From assembly GCA_034506315.1 (NCBI GenBank), contig JAPDPT010000007.1, positions 1 through 64,000 on the forward strand: a stretch of DNA of 64,000 bases, written 5' to 3'. This DNA is from a candidate division KSB1 bacterium (GTDB lineage Bacteria > Zhuqueibacterota > Zhuqueibacteria > Oleimicrobiales > Geothermoviventaceae). How positions within the stretch are numbered: position 1 is the stretch's first letter; each line of letters opens with the position of its first letter. Made by a program: the position numbers and the translations under genes. Under the pieces are notes generated by a model that saw only the letters and a program-made list of their open reading frames with translations, made no database searches and was not told the origin of the DNA. Below are positions 62,831 through 64,000 of this stretch, piece after piece.

Positions 62831-63385
62831 CTATTGCTTTGGCACGGGATGAGCGATCTTGGCCAAAGCCTGCTGGTAGGTAAACGGCTTGTAGGTCGGG
62901 CTCTTCTCGTTGTGGCAAGTCTTGCAGAGTTTCTCATCCGGTACGATCATGCCCACCGTGGCAGGCTGGATCTTGCCCTCGTAGAGATCCTTCATTACGT
63001 TCATCTTGAAGTACTCGGACCCAGGCCCGTGGCAAGCCTCGCAGGTCACCCCTTCCTCCATTTTGTAGGTGGCCGACTTGGCGGAAGCGGGGGCATCGTA
63101 AGCCGTCACGTGGCACTTGAGGCACTCGGCAGCCTTCTGAGGGTCGCCCTGGACTCCGGCCTTGCTCGCCACGCTCTTGGCCTGCTCAGTGGCCAGCACC
63201 TCGTACGCCTTAGCGTGAGGGCTGGCCTGCCACTTCTGGAACTGCTCTCCCCTCGCTTTGAGCTGGTGGCACATCTTGCACTTGGTCACCCCCACGTACT
63301 GAAAAGCCTTCTGCTGTGAATAACTCGCGGCACCTGCAATGGCCAAAACCAGGGCTAGGCCTATCGCTGCAGCGATCTTCCTCAT
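62831..63385 (-). CDS. Exported tetraheme cytochrome c (c554-like)
   Basis: A 184-residue periplasmic protein with a signal peptide (MRKIAAAIGLALVLAIAGAASYS). Four CxxCH haem-binding motifs lie at 36-40, 88-92, 115-119 and 154-158. SPHAKAY at 55-61, an extra-His motif, fits the cytochrome c554/multihaem electron-carrier group. It probably shuttles electrons between periplasmic partners. The ATG at 63385 has AAAGGAGG seven bases upstream. No partner oxidoreductase is visible in the window. Confidence 0.9.
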   Translation of the reverse strand: MRKIAAAIGLALVLAIAGAASYSQQKAFQYVGVTKCKMCHQLKARGEQFQKWQASPHAKAYEVLATEQAKSVASKAGVQGDPQKAAECLKCHVTAYDAPASAKSATYKMEEGVTCEACHGPGSEYFKMNVMKDLYEGKIQPATVGMIVPDEKLCKTCHNEKSPTYKPFTYQQALAKIAHPVPKQ

Positions 63386-63588
63386 CGTGACGCCTCCTTT
63401 CGCGTTTGTCATCTGGACCGGCTTCTTGCAGGACTTCAATGGTAAACCGGTCGGAATCGCTACACAGAAGCTACTCGTAAAACTGCCGCGAACTTAAAGA
63501 ATACACACGCAACCCACAAGGGGATTGTGCTGGGGCGTACGTTGGTCCGCGCTTCTTCTGTCGCCGCACGCCGGCCCTCCGTCCCCGG

Positions 63589-64000
63589 CTACCGTTCTGG
63601 GGTCAGGACCAGGACCTTCCCCTTGTAGTTCTTGCGGAACTCCTCCACATCTTTCTGGGAACCGACGATGTCGCCCCAGTGCATCGGGATCGTCACCGAG
63701 GCCTTGATGGCGGCGGCGGCCTCCGCGGCTTGCTTGGCGTCCATCGTGTACGTCCCGCCAATGGGAAGAAGGGCCACATCCGTTTGCACTTTCCTCATCT
63801 CCGGGATGAAGTCCGTATCGCCGGCATGGTAGAGCCGCCCCCCGTCCGGCAGGCGGATCACGTAACCTACCCACCCGCTCTCCCTCGGGTGGAAGCGCTT
63901 GCCCACGTTGTAGGCCGGGACCGCAATCACCTGCAGCTCCCCTACGGTCACCGTATCGCCGGGGCTAACAGCCGTCACCCGCCCCTGCAACTGGGCCGCC
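63589..64000 (-). CDS. Metallo-beta-lactamase-fold metal-dependent hydrolase (UPF0173-like), 5' truncated by the window edge
   Basis: The frame is open to the right edge, so only the C-terminal 136 residues are seen; the first candidate codon (63990) is not the true start. Visible features of the MBL fold are LYHAGDTDFIPEM, VALLPIGGTYTMDAKQAAEAA and IPMHWGDIVGS, typical of the short UPF0173 hydrolases. The HxHxDH metal motif would lie outside the window. Substrate unknown. Confidence 0.8.
   Translation of the reverse strand, partial: AAQLQGRVTAVSPGDTVTVGELQVIAVPAYNVGKRFHPRESGWVGYVIRLPDGGRLYHAGDTDFIPEMRKVQTDVALLPIGGTYTMDAKQAAEAAAAIKASVTIPMHWGDIVGSQKDVEEFRKNYKGKVLVLTPER

Overview
The window is about 64 kb of high-GC bacterial chromosome, densely coded on both strands. 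It carries no rRNA, tRNA, CRISPR array, insertion sequence or phage gene that I can recognise. The gene content fits a Gram-negative member of the Fibrobacteres-Chlorobi-Bacteroidetes (FCB) assemblage, perhaps an anaerobic or facultative lineage such as the KSB1/Calditrichota/Ignavibacteria-type groups. The grounds are a TonB-dependent receptor with a carboxypeptidase-regulatory N-terminus, a PorV/UPF0164-like outer-membrane protein, several secreted proteins ending in FlgD-like/Por-sorting-like C-terminal modules ('YPNP' start), many lipoproteins, and an oxygen-sensitive iron-sulfur acyl-CoA dehydratase activase. The phylum is an inference from gene content only.

Layout. 1-1449: end of an exopolyphosphatase gene and a separate HD-domain gene. 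1593-6706: methionine/aspartate-family operon metY-metX-lysC-asd, preceded by a leader that looks like a classical ribosome-mediated attenuator with a Met-containing leader peptide. 6819-9394: NCS1-type permease, a two-helix small membrane protein and mscL with a zinc ribbon. 9395-10499: 1.1 kb with almost no supportable gene. 10500-25764 (minus): nine co-directional genes behind one strong promoter. They are a lipoprotein, three SpoIIE/PP2C phosphatases, one STAS protein, one RsbW-type kinase, a secreted M28 peptidase, a secreted protein with an FGE-like domain, and a GT-C glycosyltransferase with TPRs. 25788-30087 (plus): sodium-solute symporter, GNAT and NamZ, a likely MurNAc salvage unit. 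30261-31598: secreted propeller protein.

31680-39185 (minus): PorV-like protein, large exported protein and TonB-dependent receptor in one operon behind a near-consensus promoter. 39339-43649: a 1,436-residue double activase/dehydratase-like protein. 43761-48845: lipoprotein, GH20 hexosaminidase-like enzyme, SNase-fold nuclease and nagA. 49038-53265: divergent GH2 beta-mannosidase and a lipidated Gfo/Idh/MocA-type oxidoreductase. 53277-58771 (minus): large secreted M1 aminopeptidase and an S9 peptidase. 59002-62045 (minus): TRAP transporter dctPQM. 62106-64000 (minus): MerR-type regulator with a Cys-rich 'two-CW' tail, a tetraheme cytochrome c, and the 3' part of a metallo-beta-lactamase-fold hydrolase.

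How the parts fit. The window suggests a heterotroph that degrades peptides, mannosides and amino-sugar polymers outside the cytoplasm (M28, M1, S9, GH2, GH20, NamZ). It would take products up through TonB-dependent, SSS, NCS1 and TRAP systems, and controls part of its envelope biology by a RsbU/V/W-type phosphatase-kinase switch. Several promoter candidates share a sigma70-like pattern (TTGACA-like, 16-17 bp, TAnnnT), which helps set gene starts. The most unusual single items are the met leader attenuator, the fused activase with four candidate cluster cysteines, and the nine-gene run joining partner switching to secreted enzymes.
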